DNA of 64,000 nucleotides from Branchiostoma floridae (Eukaryota; Chordata; Leptocardii; Amphioxiformes; Branchiostomatidae). Positions within the stretch are counted from its first letter, which is position 1. The number at the start of each line of letters is the position of its first letter. This document shows positions 36,001 through 47,800 of the stretch, one piece after another. The notes under the pieces were generated by a model. It was not told where the DNA came from. It worked only from the letters and a program-made list of their open reading frames with translations, and did not search any database. The position numbers and the translations under genes were made by a program. The DNA is taken from contig NC_049992.1 of the NCBI RefSeq assembly GCF_000003815.2, positions 5,703,839-5,767,838 of the forward strand, in the 5' to 3' direction.

Positions 36001-36569
36001 GTTCCATATTACAATTAAGAATTATCTGTCGCTCGCGATCTCACCAATAAAACAACCGTATTTATTACCCAAGGAAGATTTATAGGAGACAAGTTTGATC
36101 AAGTTAAAAGAAAACGTAAAGAAAACGAATTCTTCTTCCACAAGTAAAGGGGTGATGTTAAATGATAAGAATATCATGAATGACGCAAAATGACGTAAAC
36201 GTATTTAGGTTTCTGCGATCGTGAACATTGAGGCAGCTAAAACGACAGTATGTGAAGAACATTATACGAAACTGAAATATCGGAGACCATTTTCTTGGAT
36301 GTGTATGTTGTTTACCAGACTTTTATTTCTCGCCTATTAAAAGCTACATTGGTGCTAAACTTGCACTGAAATCACTAACTACTTCAACAAACTGCAGCGA
36401 TGCTCTGACGTTACCCACAAGCAAGAACTTTTCCTCCGCTAGAAGCTGCTCAATACATGTGCCTACGGTCTCTGTCACCATACGTAAGATAAACAGCATG
36501 TATCGACACACGGGGGAATAGTCAGGACCGTCTGTTTTATACTCACATTGTCTCGCAGCTGACGCATCA
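33040..36569. other. gene-free stretch
   Basis: AT-rich, with a small hairpin at 33477-33511 (CAAGGAGGT / ACCTCCTTG). No coding frame with family resemblance and no RNA gene. Confidence 0.5.
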
Positions 36570-36800
36570 GGCGATTACCTACGATAAGCATCTCTCCTTC
36601 ACAATAAGCCTCCTGTCGATAGCGCAATTTTCCATAAATCATCGGTTATCGGAGTCCCGGGGCCCGCGCTAATACTCGCTCTCCCCGTTCGTGGGATTGC
36701 GCGATTTCCCCGCGAGTGGCCGTACGTTTAAAATAACGGCCGCGTTTTGCCCCCGCTAATTCCCCCTTTTCCTAAACAGGAGCACAAATCGATGGAAACA
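36570..36800. promoter_or_regulatory. CpG-dense patch, possible regulatory DNA
   Basis: Between 36655 and 36765 the sequence becomes markedly GC- and CpG-rich (CCCGGGGCCCGCGCTAATAC, GGGATTGCGCGATTTCCCCG) inside AT-rich flanks. ATAAATC and CTAATTC homeodomain-like sites lie nearby. No frame supports coding. A promoter or enhancer is possible but unproven. Confidence 0.25.
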
Positions 36801-39800
36801 GAAGACATCCTCCACTTAGCTCTTCTTTCAGACGGCAGGTCTTTATTGTAGTCTCAAGTGAGAAAGCAGTAAAGAAACGTTAGAGGGTTGTGTCACCGAG
36901 GAATGAGTCTTCGGAGAGTTTGACATTAACTTCTACCACGGGAGATACTTTCTAACAGCTCCCATTTGAGTCACCACTCTTCTACATTAGAGCGGGTCAT
37001 ATAAGGGTCTCTGAATATTCGCAGTTAAAACAACAAGGAAGATGAGAGACGATTGCATGGAAACGTTCTACATGGATAAACATATTATTTTTTATCTATT
37101 ACAAATATACAATTGGATTGCGTACTATAAAACAGTCACAGGTAAGACAAAACGTCAAAACTTCGCTGGGGACTGGTGGGACAAAGCAAACTACGCAATT
37201 GGTAGCTTTGAATAAGCACATTACGGGGCATGCCCTCACCTGCTCTTTGAGAATGTAGTGTCTTGTTTAGGAACCCAAAGCGTGTGTCTTTGACGTACTG
37301 CTTCCAATAATAGACAACTAGTGGAAGTTCTACCGCAGCACCAAGGTCACATACCAGGGGGGCCAAAACCAACTTTGACCTTCGTCTTCCCAACCCCAAA
37401 CCGCATACCAAACAAAACTGTAATCCATCAAGAGATTCTCAAGTTATGATGACCATAAATATTCGGAAACAAACTGACACGCAGACACGCCAAAAACTAT
37501 ACCTCCATCTTTCAGAGAGGTAATGAGGCGTTTTCAGGTCACTACCAAGCTTGCAAAATAGCAGCTTTCTTAATTGCTTCTGCCATTTTTGTTTGAAATT
37601 ACAGCTCATATTTATCATAATTTTTCATATCTTGCAGCAAACATCCGTTCACATTTGTGTACAAAGGGATTCATCATTGGCCTTGAAAACAATGTACAGC
37701 ACATTTCTGTTGTGTTATTGGTTGAAACCGACAGACTAAAAGAACTATTATTGCTGCATCAAGGCAAACTATCAAACCTACCCAAGTTTTTTTTAAATGG
37801 AATGCTTAGATTATTTGCTGTTAAGATCGTGTATACACTTTTGTGGAATGCCAATGTCTCAAGTTTAAAAGTGTGGTAAAATACAGCCAACACCAAACAT
37901 CTCTTTGCATACATCTTTTTACCAAGTCGTAATTTTTTTGTCCTTAGCTTCTTCTGGTTGACTTTTCGTAACAAGTTAGACGATAAAGTTTCAAAGTGAC
38001 AAAACATATGACAAACGAGTATTGTGTAAAACTCAAACATTGTCTTGAGAGAAAAAACAGAACTGGCACATGGAGTGTTTAGACGCAAAGAAATGTGGTG
38101 ACTTGCAGGAGAAGATTCCTTGAAGACCGGTACTGGGGTATTTTTTGACAAAGGGGATATTCTGTGATGAATAGTCTGTCAATACTCCTCCCATCTGGCC
38201 TACTGATAAATCGAATCATCATTTCCAGGAGATGCAGGATAATCAAGATAAATTAGGGCACTTATGCTCTCGGTAAGGGTACGAGGAAACAGCTTGCATT
38301 TTCTTTCAGACCGACGAATTCCCATCAAAGCAAAAAGCCCTGTCGGCGAAAAATGCAAAGTAAAGACGGTAGCAACTCCTAAAGTTTAAAGAACTCTTGT
38401 TTATTTGACCTGATCTATGAACATTACCAAACATTATGGTCATTACCTGATTTATTAAATATAGATGTATAAGGGCATTGATGTTCTCGGTAGAGGTACT
38501 GGGGATCAGCTTGCACTTTCTTCTGGGCTGACGAATTGCCATCAAAGCCATCAAAGCAAAAGTATTTTTCGTTACACAGCCTTCTTAAAGTCTTCAGTTA
38601 AAGTTTTGACGACCATCTGTCACCTCCATCAGTGCAAAATGAAACAAATATTAATTATACCAAACTGATAAAACTATTTACGGACAAAGCAAATGCGCGA
38701 GAAACTCACGTTAAAATTTCAAAAACCTGACTTTTTCAGTTGACATAAGATTGTAACATTTAACGGTCATTACATGATTTATCAAATATAAACGTACAAG
38801 AAAAAATTTTACGCGAGTGCACCACAAACACAACTACTACTACATGTAGTTTTGGGAACAGAACACCTTTTCTTGCATTTATCATAATAGACAACATTAA
38901 GCCTGATAATACCACTAAACTAGTAATCATTGCTATATACAATACCGTACCTTATATACAATAGCCTAAGGGTATTATATGTAATAAATTCACCAAATAG
39001 ATACAGTTAGCTAGGGTCGGGGACGTATTCTACTTAATTAGATTTACTGTGATGTAAAATTTATCACAGATTCCATTTTGTTGAATACATTTATGTTCTT
39101 ATCATTTTTTACAATTAGGACTATTGCCATTGGGAGTATTACAGCTACTGGCTAGTTAACATTAAATCTTTTGTATTTTGGTGATATACAGCAAAGATAA
39201 ACGTCAGAAGACCTGTTTATTAGAGGTGTGATGATAAAAAGGACACAACTTCGTGGTACGTAAATGATTGGGAATGGGTGGGAAGATAAAGTGCGAAACA
39301 TTAAACCATGTCATTGCAATTTTCTGGGTGCTTATAGGTATATTTGTCATTGGAGGTTTGACTATGTTTTATCTCAGAACTACACCTTTTTATACCCAGT
39401 AAACGTGTAGGTATCTTTAAACTAGATTGACTGATTGTTGTATCACACTGCCATGCAAAAACTAAATCTTTATGCCTTTAGTCACGTAAAGGTAGATTGT
39501 CGCTTTTGTTTTTTAGAACAATTACTGAAAAAATATTTTTCAGTAATTTTTTTCAGTAACTGTTTTATAGAACAATTACTGAAAAATACAAGTGTCTATT
39601 TCAACTCAATGGATGTCATCTTTAAGTTCTATGACCGTGCCCGTAAATCTTCTTGTCACTTCTTAATGGCCCGTCACTCTTTTATACGGTTTCAATGCCG
39701 TATGATACTCGACATATCTAATAGGACAGAGTGAGTACCTTACAAAGTGGAAATATACAGGAAAAACACCCTAAAAAAAGACTTTTACCAAAATGAAATT

Positions 39801-40217
39801 ATATGTTGTCACATATTCATCTGCACATATTTTTCACTGCAGAGTGGAGAAGGCCAGAGTATGACTGGGTATCGACAGAAGTGAACTGAGACGAACTCGG
39901 TGAATAGGAGGCAATGGCACTAAATCAATGGCAGACAACATCAGCAAAAGACTCTGATGTCCACGTTGATTCTTCAAATTATAGTTAGCCAACGACATTG
40001 CATACTGCACCTGTTATAGCAGAAACAGGTAGAGGTGAATCTTAGGTACATTTACGATGGAAGTGCTGTTAGTATACGAACTGTCATCAGACAAGATACA
40101 TCCACGTATAGTTAATGACTCGAGAGGAAAATAAGGCCTTCTAACTAATAGCACCCTAGAGGTGTATATAAAGCTGTCAAGTGCACGTCGTTTGCAATAA
40201 AGCTATTGTCTATTTGA
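36801..40217. other. stretch without a gene
   Basis: Contains a decayed copy of the hammerhead-like element at 38560-38640 (CGACCATCTGTCACCTCCAT) and an AT-rich hairpin at 39521-39547 (ATTACTGAAA / TTTCAGTAAT), with a further half-copy at 39574-39593. The overlapping frames at 37551-38151 lack resemblance to any family I know. Confidence 0.45.
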
Positions 40218-40234
40218 CTTTCAACCATTTTTAG

Positions 40235-40505
40235 TATCCTACCGTCACGCACATTTTCCGCATATGGCTCCCCATCAAATACAAATCATGCATGCGTCCA
40301 TCCAGAATATACGGAATATGGCCTACATGACCCCTATGTCACCTATAACAGGTACGTGGCTCTGTATAAGCAGACCATATTGTTTATGCCGGCTGATCCC
40401 CCGCTCAAGCCGCCCCTTAAAGCTGACAACACATCAGATGAAGAAGAATCGGAACATGATAGGTTTACTGCCTGGCCAGCGCGGATGAATTGTGATGCAA
40501 TATAG
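40235..40505 (+). CDS. Protein-like terminal exon or retroelement frame
   Basis: A frame open from 40218 to the TAG at 40503-40505 reads like real protein although it lacks an early ATG: HPEYTEYGLHDPYVTYNRYV, then PADPPLKPPLK, then an acidic SDEEESEHD stretch and a terminal TAWPARMNCDAI. A TTTTTAG acceptor at 40234 could splice in. After the stop the same frame stays protein-like for 24 more codons (RRRVATKTYMWEVM). Just upstream, TATATAAAG (40165) and AATAAA (40196) are arranged as in an LTR, so a retroelement leader is the main alternative. I recognise no domain. Confidence 0.3.
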
Positions 40506-42489
40506 GCAGGATTACGGCACATGTGGAGGCGGCGAGTCGCCACTAAAACCTACATGTGGGAGGTTATGTCTTCCACTTAATCTCAGCACAACTCTTGACG
40601 ACTCCGCCGACGTTGCACAATCTTACAACTACATGCACAAAGGTCTATTTAAAGATGCACATTGTCCCTTTAAGAACCATTAACCTTACTTTATCCGTCC
40701 TTGACCGTTAAACGCACGAGATGTTGTCTGGCATACGGTCGTTTTTAATGTTACCAAGATAACTATATGTAGGGTTTAGTTTAAAAACTTGCATACAAAT
40801 AGTTTACGCCATACTATTTGTAGCCAATAACAACGCAATAAATTTAAAGTGTTTTGTGGTCATGTATATTACTAGAATAGACCTAGAATTTAGCACTGCT
40901 TTCTGGGCGCACCAGGATGGTGTCGCAGGGCCAACGGTTCCTTGTAAGAAGCAGCTTAATTCAAGGCGTTAAACCTCGGCACGAAAAAAGACCTAACAAA
41001 TTTAACGAGAAGAATTATGTCATCTCGTGTTGTTTGCTTTAAAGCCTATTGCATGCTATCGGCTACTGAAAAAAAGCATTACAAATTTTGAGTGCAACTA
41101 AAGAAGAAAAAAATATTCAAGAAAAACATCTGGACCATAGTATTTCGCCAATCCGTTGAATAGTATTGTATCAGCTACTAGGGAGTGGTATCTCCGCGTA
41201 TATCAACGTCCAGGATTCTAAAAAATACAAGTTTTGAGTGCAACTAAAGAAGAATAATTCAGAAACACGACAAATAAACCCTCTGAAGTCTGCACCATTT
41301 CCCCCAAATCCCTGGAATCGTATTTCATCAGTTACTGGGGTGTGGTATCTCTGCGTATATCAACGTCCAGGATTCAAACAAGTACATGTGGCAATCAAGA
41401 GAGAGGGATTAAGGGGATTACGAGATTCTGATTGAAGGGAACTCCCCATAAGTCTCACGAGACTTCACAGTATGAAATGTTTCTCCATGCCCCAAACCGC
41501 CCACTGCTTTGTGGAGGTGTCTCTTCTGTCTGTATGATGAAGATGGGGCTTTGGGATAGGGAGTACCCACTGAAGCGAGCGATGTGTTTTCTTGAAGATG
41601 CTCCTATTCGTCATCTTAGCCCACCAGGTGCAAAACTTTCACTAGAGAACATCGTCCGCGCAGAAGAAGCTTTTTTGTTTTGTTTTTATAAATGTCATTT
41701 CGGATATGTGAAAAGTTTTGAATGATAATTACGAAGGTTATGCGTAACATGGCGACTTGTACACTTTTACAGAACTATTTCATTCCTGCAAGTACTAAAA
41801 CTATGCTTGGTGAAGAAGCTATTGTTACGTTTTGTTGATGAATGTTTGCATGGTAGGATATATCGTACCATCCTCTTGACAAACAGTTTGCACTAGTCAA
41901 TCAATCAATCAATTGATAAGGCCTTGAGCATTCCCAAAGGAGATTAGATGAAAATGGGTCAAATCAAACAAATTTACTGCTATCATCCCCAGGGATTACG
42001 CTAACACTGATACGGCCACAAGAACGCCGCTGTACAGAAAGTCGTCATGTAAGCCTCTTAAATCTACCTTGATCCCTCGGTATTGAAGTGTCCTACTTTA
42101 CTATTACCTTTGCACGCAGTTGTCGTTATTTGGCACTGCAAGAGTCCTTAGCGACTTTTCGGTCACTCCTGGGGCAGAATTATACTCCAAAGAGACAGTT
42201 GGAGTCATCTCGGGTGGCGCTTTTATATCTAATGGCTTTAAAGCAAGAATGCCGACAACCGAATCAATTTTCTATTCTCGAGTGCAAACAAAGGCGCTCG
42301 GGTAGGGTAACACTAGTACATGCCGCTAGGCGCTAGCCCAGAACGGTATTGCCATTCCATGCTCAACTTTGATTGAGATTCTTCGGAGCGTTTTGCTACT
42401 CTCGTGTCGCTCTTAAAACTCCCATCCCGACGGATTTATTGTCAACAAGGTGCTTCGGTACAGCCTGTATAAATCATATTCTCTCTCTG
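40506..42489. other. stretch without a firm gene
   Basis: Apart from the duplication at 41069-41378, only short overlapping frames are present. A (CAAT)4 run lies near 41898. Confidence 0.45.
41069..41378 (+). repeat. Two-unit tandem duplication of about 150 bp
   Basis: Both units start with TTTTGAGTGCAACTAAAGAA and end with GTATATCAACGTCCAGGATT. Units are about 41069-41219 and 41220-41378, clearly diverged in the middle. Confidence 0.75.
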
Positions 42490-42960
42490 ATGGTTACGGC
42501 GAAGAATTGAAGCCTTCTTTTTGTACGGATTACATCCAAGCTGTCCCGAGAGACTCCTGGCTGTAGCGCTAATGACGAAATATGGGTCTCCAAATCCATT
42601 AAACGAGCCCTGCCCTCCGACGGGTCAGGGCTATCTTTTCCATTATAAAGTTACTTCGTGCAAATTCACATCGGAGCGTTTATGGCGTCGTAAATTTAGA
42701 GCTCGGGGCGGCCTCCCCTCTCTATCAAGATGTGCTAGTGGCAATAAGCGTGTGTCTGTGATATTAGGAGCCCGTGTAAGGTCATCCCCCGAATGGCTTT
42801 CCCGGCTTTTGATGATTCATGTCCGTGTGGTTAAGCTTGTACCCTCACGACCGGGCCATACCCGAGCCTCCACCCCTGACACAACCTTTGACCTGACAGA
42901 TATAAATCCATCCGCGACGTGATCTGGCCCGAGTGAATGTAATTTACCGGCAGATTAGGA
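42490..42960. promoter_or_regulatory. Possible cis-regulatory block
   Basis: GC-richer complex sequence with CCTGACAGATATAAATCC (TALE/GATA-like) near 42890, TAATTTACC, and CAGATTAGGAATGT (homeodomain and TEAD-like) near 42950; ATCAAAG (TCF-like) follows at about 43004. The 133-residue frame 42521-42922 is open but low in protein-like features. Function not shown. Confidence 0.2.
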
Positions 42961-43261
42961 ATGTGTTTTTGAGACATGAACGCCCGGTAAAATCGACTGT
43001 TTCATCAAAGTTTATGGTGACGACGCACTGTGGAGATTATGGGAAGATTACGGGATACATAACTCTGGCTTTTTTCACATAACTCTCGCTCTTTTTATAA
43101 TTCTCGCGAAGCACGCGATGTAATATAGGGTCAACTAGAACTTGTCATATGACTAAACACCACAGGCATGGGGTGCTAAGAAATTCAGAGTTATACTCCT
43201 TGGAAACTAGTTAAAGAGGTATGTACAGGGAGGGCGAAAACTTGTGCAATAACAAGTACTA

Positions 43262-43345
43262 CTAGGTAGAGTATTCGCCTTGCAGTCGGTAGTTCGTGAG
43301 TTTGATACGAGGAAGAATCATACAAAAGACTTATGAGAAATAGTT
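43262..43345 (+). mobile_element. SINE fragment, third type
   Basis: GAGTATTCGCCTTGCAGTCG, AGTTCGTGAGTTTGAT and AGAATCATACAAAAGA match the 14803-15060 SINE in order. Confidence 0.6.
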
Positions 43346-43789
43346 TGGTAGTTAAACTACATTAGGTATTATATATTAGGTATTTTTGCTACTGTCTCGT
43401 CGTGTTTACCATCTCCGGAGTGGAAATTTCCTTTTCAGGCGAAAATTAAAGAAAAATTCCTTTTGTGTCTTTCGAAACTGTAGTGCAAATGGTAGGTGAG
43501 CCTCAGGAAGACCTTCTAAAATCCCCATACTCTTATTTTGATAATGGCGTTGTCTATACCGGAAGTCAATTTTTTTTTGCAATCTTCTTCGCTTTTGCGT
43601 GGCTTGTTACCTTGAGGACACCTTTTGGCTGCTCCGTTGTTGCCAATTTTTTCCAATTTATTGCAGCAAAATTCGGTTCGCCCCTGCAGACTACTAAAAT
43701 GGATTCGTCCAACTATGTGTCCCTTGTTAACGGGTGGGGTGTTTCATTGCAGAGGTCACTCCAGGTCATCCCATCACCATCTGTCATCT

Positions 43790-45006
43790 GTAGGGTGATC
43801 CCAAAGACGTGCCCTACCCGACATTGTGCCCGCCTCACTTACTATCGTACACCCCACCGTAACCATCAAACCTACAATCTTGGAGTAACATAATCTTAAA
43901 TGCATTTCTATGAGTTAGGTTTCTTTCTTAGGTCATGGGACATGTCCTACCGATGGCATGCTTGCCTCATTTACCATGATCGTACACCCCAAAGAAAACC
44001 ATAAAATCAACCATCTTCGAGTAACGTTATCTTTACGCTTATGTATGACAGTATTAGTCAGGTTTGCCGAAAAAAGTAACTGGATATCAGCTTTACCCTT
44101 TTGTAGGTCATGGGACGTGTCATTCCGATAGCATGCCCCCCCCCCCCTCACTTACTATCGTACACCCCACCATAACCATCAAACCAACAATCTTCGAGTA
44201 ACATAATCTTAAATGCATTTCTACGAGTTACGTTTCTTTTTCAGGTCATGGGACATGTCCTTCCGATGGCATGCCTACCTCACCACTGTACCCCAACAAA
44301 TGTAATCCTGGGGTGAAATAATCTAGAAGTAGTGAACCCGCCATATCAGTCTGGCTTCTTTTGTGGGTTATGAGACGTGTCCTTCCGACAGCATTTCTGC
44401 CTCACCAACCACCGTACCCCAACTAAAGGCCCCCTCTCACTTGACGTGCGGCACGCTTGCGGCATTGCTGCGTTCGGAAGATGCTCAACGAATTTCAGAG
44501 ATAAAGAACGAATTTTCTTACTTGTTGTGTATTTTGTGGTCTTCTATGTCACACTTTTACGTATTGCGCAATATCTGAATTATAACAAATCGGAGAAAAT
44601 AACAAAACAGTACCGCAGTGAACGAACGCAGCACTGCCGCAAGCGTGCCGCACGTCAAGTGAGAGGGGGCCTTACAGCCATGAAACACACAAGCCCCGTG
44701 TACGGTAATCTAGAATTAGACGTTTCAGCCGAGCTTCTTTTGTGGGCTATGAGACGTGAACACCCGACAACATGTCAGCCTCACTTAACATCAAAAAGCT
44801 TGACCATGGCTATGAAACACACAATCCTTATAGAAAAGTACCGGTAAGCTCCAAGTGGAAATATCAGTTGGGTTTTTTGTGGGTTCGTGACCAACTTGAC
44901 AGTGTGTTCGCCTCACTTACTGCCGAACACCCCGACCGTAACCATCAAACCCACAGTTCTAGAGTAAGGTAATCCCCAAGCAGATGTATCGAATTATTTT
45001 GTACGT
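43790..45006 (+). repeat. Degenerate tandem array, about seven units
   Basis: Units of about 120-175 bp begin GGTCATGGGACATGTCCTTC (43931, 44106, 44244) or diverged forms GGTTATGAGACGTGTCCTTC (44366), GGCTATGAGACGTG (44745) and GGTTCGTGACC (44882). They continue with TCACTTACTATCGTACACCC and ACCATCAAACC, and the better-kept units add AACATAATCTTAAATGCATT. An earlier partial unit starts before 43931. The fifth unit is broken by the element at 44428-44672. A C12 tract lies at 44136-44147. Confidence 0.8.
44428..44672 (-). mobile_element. Chimeric A/B inverted-repeat element
   Basis: Outer ends AGGCCCCCTCTCACTTGACG and its near-perfect inverse resemble family B. The next bases (GTGCGGCACG, TTGCGGCATTGCTGCG) resemble the inner ends of family A, and the core (CTCAACGAATTTCAGAGATA, ATTATAACAAATCGGAGAAA) is pure family A. 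TAA precedes it and TAC follows. The long frame 44377-44847 is read straight through it and is not a gene. Confidence 0.85.
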
Positions 45007-45357
45007 CTTTGTGACCTTTTTCTGTGTAACTACATCTATCTTTACTGGCGCACTTCAAGTCCATGCTGAAACCGAGCTTACATCCCCCTCCCTTTAACCA
45101 CGTGCAGAAAAAAAAAACCTACAATTTCAATGTCCCTAAGTCCAGACAAAGCGATTAAAGCACTCACTAAACAAACAGACCATTAAACAAGTCCATGTAA
45201 TAGCTAACCAAATTGTTCGGGAACCCATCTTTGCTTTTATTGCCTAATTGATCCAGTGTTTATGACTTTTAGTCTTTGTACATTTTGTTTTGGTTTTTAA
45301 GAGATATTACAGACCACTCTCTTTCAGGATGAGGCACACAGTGTTATCCCTTCCTGT

Positions 45358-45478
45358 TGCGTAATACATAAAAGTATGACTTTGAAGACAGCAAATACAA
45401 AAAACGTAAGACAATTCGTTCTTTATCTCTGAAATTCTTTGAGTAATATTTGGTGCCCGAATTGCAGCGAGATACCAT
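45358..45478 (+). mobile_element. Family A MITE, 3' half only
   Basis: Starts in the core (GCGTAATACATAAAAGTATG, AAGACAGCAAATAC) and runs to a degraded right end (TTGCAGCGAGATACCAT). The left end and left core are missing. Confidence 0.75.
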
Positions 45479-45499
45479 AGAGCTTTTCAGGTAATGTCG

Positions 45500-45720
45500 C
45501 GGAGACAAGAGCGAGTATCACATGCTCACAGGCAACAACTCACCCCGACATGCGGAACGTGTAAGCGAGCGAGTGTCACGAACTTTATCGACCCTTGACG
45601 AGACGACCCGGCGTTTCGTGTTCCGATCGGAATCGAGAGCCGACTGCGTGACTAATGTTACTCTAATCCCACGCCAAACTGTCACCCGAGTAGACGTTAA
45701 AGACTTTGAGTGACCCTCCG
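45500..45720. promoter_or_regulatory. CpG-rich patch, possible regulatory DNA
   Basis: Dense CpG with TCTAATCCCACG (Otx/Pitx-like) and TGACTAATG. The 63-residue frame here has no resemblance to a known protein. Weak call. Confidence 0.18.
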
Positions 45721-47139
45721 AGTTGGACTTGACTTTGTCAGGTCATTTTTTTACAACTCACTTAACACCGCCTTGCAAACCTGCGGCAATACGTCTTCCG
45801 TCGTAACGCCTCCTCCTTGCAAGGATCCCCTGTTGTGCGTAAGCAGGTTTAGTACTCTTTCCTGTCAGGAATTGGGAGTTTTCGTACATGACATAAAGGA
45901 ATTCTTGGTAAAGGCGCTGAAAATATTTCCATCATCAATAATCATGACTAATTCCTGAATCGGAAATTAATTATACCCCCTTTCCACTAGGACGGCGCTC
46001 TCACGGCGCTCTCTCTGCGACCTCAAATATGGAAGAGCGCGGTGAGAGCGCGGTGGGAGCGCCAAGGTCACCATGGGAGCGCACAGAGAGCGCGGTGGGA
46101 GCGCCATGGTCGCCATGGTCGCCATCACCTCCGCGACTGTTTTGAACCTGCTCAAAACAGTCGCCGTGAGAGCGCCGCGGACGGCGATCTAACGATGAGC
46201 GCAAAGAGAGCGCCAAGGGAGCGCGCAGCGAGCGCCGTGAGCGCCAAGAGAGCGCACAGCGAGCGCGGCGAGCGCAATAGGTCTCAACAGTGGTTTATGA
46301 TACCAAATTAAGGTGGGTTTACACCTGCGTATATTTTCAAGTGCGCGTGAGTTCCGCATGAAATTTTGTCAATACGCGGCCGAACGCCTAACATTTGGAA
46401 TTTTTTTGGAATAAATTAAATTGTACGTCGAGCCCATCTGGCGTTTGAATTACGACTTCAGCGTTTTCATTTCGCATGAGATGCGTATGATTGCAACTGA
46501 AATGCGCAACAAAATTTTCCGTACTGCGAATAGATTCGTATGGGGTACGTATGTTGGGCGTTTTCCGGACGCACACAACGTCTACCGACCGCATGCCTGA
46601 CGCACCTGGTGCTAACTGCATTCCAAACGCATTTCAGGTGTGTCAGAGGAACAGTTTGTGTTACATATACTTTTGTTTAAGAGCATTGCCAATAGAGTAT
46701 TTTTGTTAGAGGAACCCTTTGTACTACGTATGCCTTTGTTTACAGGCAGTGCAAGTAGAACATTGACAAGTAAACAGTGAAGAGGTTTTTTTATTCATTT
46801 GCGAAGCAGTAAAGCAGTGACACTGTGCTTTTACAGAAATGTGGGCCATCATTTACCCTAAGAAATTATATGCACTGTTAAGATTGTGTTTGTTTTCACT
46901 TTGTCCTTAATGATTTCCCCTATCATCTTAGTATTTCAACTACTATAAAAATCACACTCATACACACCACAAAACGTATTCAAGATCTTTATCAAACACG
47001 TAAATTAAACAATTATGAAACCTTACGCCCTCTTTCAAAGTTGTAATATGGCTCTATATTGCACCTTTATATCATGTGGTTCTACACACACAAAAAAGTG
47101 CCATTATCAGCAAATTAAGTCAAATATCTGTTACACAAA

Positions 47140-47800
47140 ATGGCACGAGTGTCACACAAATTGACCCAGTGCTTGAGCAGGTTCCTCTACATCTTCCCGT
47201 CCCTGGAGGCTCTGTTGGGACCAGTGTCCTGCATTCATGGTGTCCTGCAAGTTGTGACCATCTCTCCATGCCCCCGGTACAAATTCGTCAGTCCTGGCCT
47301 GGATCTGACATCATAAACCGGAAGATTCCAAAAAATCCCTATCGACCAGAGAGTTTGTCCATTCTGTCCAGAGCTAATAGAAGACGAATATCACTTTATG
47401 GTTGTATGTCCCAAATATTCCGATATACGCAATTCTCTATACAGAAGGCTGTCATTTTGTACACAAGGATTTATCCAAATGGACCTGAAGTGCAAATTCA
47501 AATACATAATGACATGTGACAATCCCTGCATGGCAGATATAGGAAAATATATCAAAGAAGGTTTTGACATTAGAAATTCCCCAAATGATTGTAAAAGCCT
47601 CCAATGATTGTAAGAAACTTATCCCATAATACAACTCCTGTATTAGTTAGATAAGCCTTAACTAAAGTTAAGAGGTACAAAGTATGGCATCTACATAACT
47701 ACAGTGCTATAAGCACTGTAGGTATGTAGATGCCATACTTTGTACCTCGTACAATTGTTGTGCAATAAAGTTATATACATCTTGAGATGATTTTTTTTGT
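47140..47800 (+). mobile_element. CR1/L2-like retrotransposon 3' end
   Basis: A frame ending at 47607 carries the C-terminal signature of non-LTR reverse transcriptase proteins: IPIDQRVCPFCPE, IEDEYHFMVVCPKYSDIRNS (47338-47425), with Cys-x2-Cys, His and Cys spaced as in that zinc-knuckle-like tail. Upstream the frame is disrupted, so it is a dead 5'-truncated copy. After the stop comes a UTR with a long hairpin, then TGTACAATTGTTGTGCAATA and AATAAAG near 47764. Confidence 0.7.
47672..47748. repeat. 37-bp-arm near-perfect hairpin
   Basis: GAGGTACAAAGTATGGCATC leads the left arm (47672-47708). A 3-base loop ATA and the inverse arm (47712-47748) follow, with one mismatch. It lies in the 3' UTR of the retrotransposon fragment, just before the tail motif. 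Confidence 0.85.

Noticed and set aside
42521-42922. 133-residue frame
   Set aside because: Protein-like features are weak; treated as possible regulatory DNA instead.
43465-43893. 142-residue frame
   Set aside because: The second half enters the tandem array; no protein family pattern.
44377-44847. 156-residue open frame
   Set aside because: It reads through the chimeric MITE and tandem-array units; composition follows the repeats.
47076-47519. 147-residue frame
   Set aside because: It is the wrong frame over the retrotransposon fragment; the reverse-transcriptase tail is read in the frame ending at 47607.
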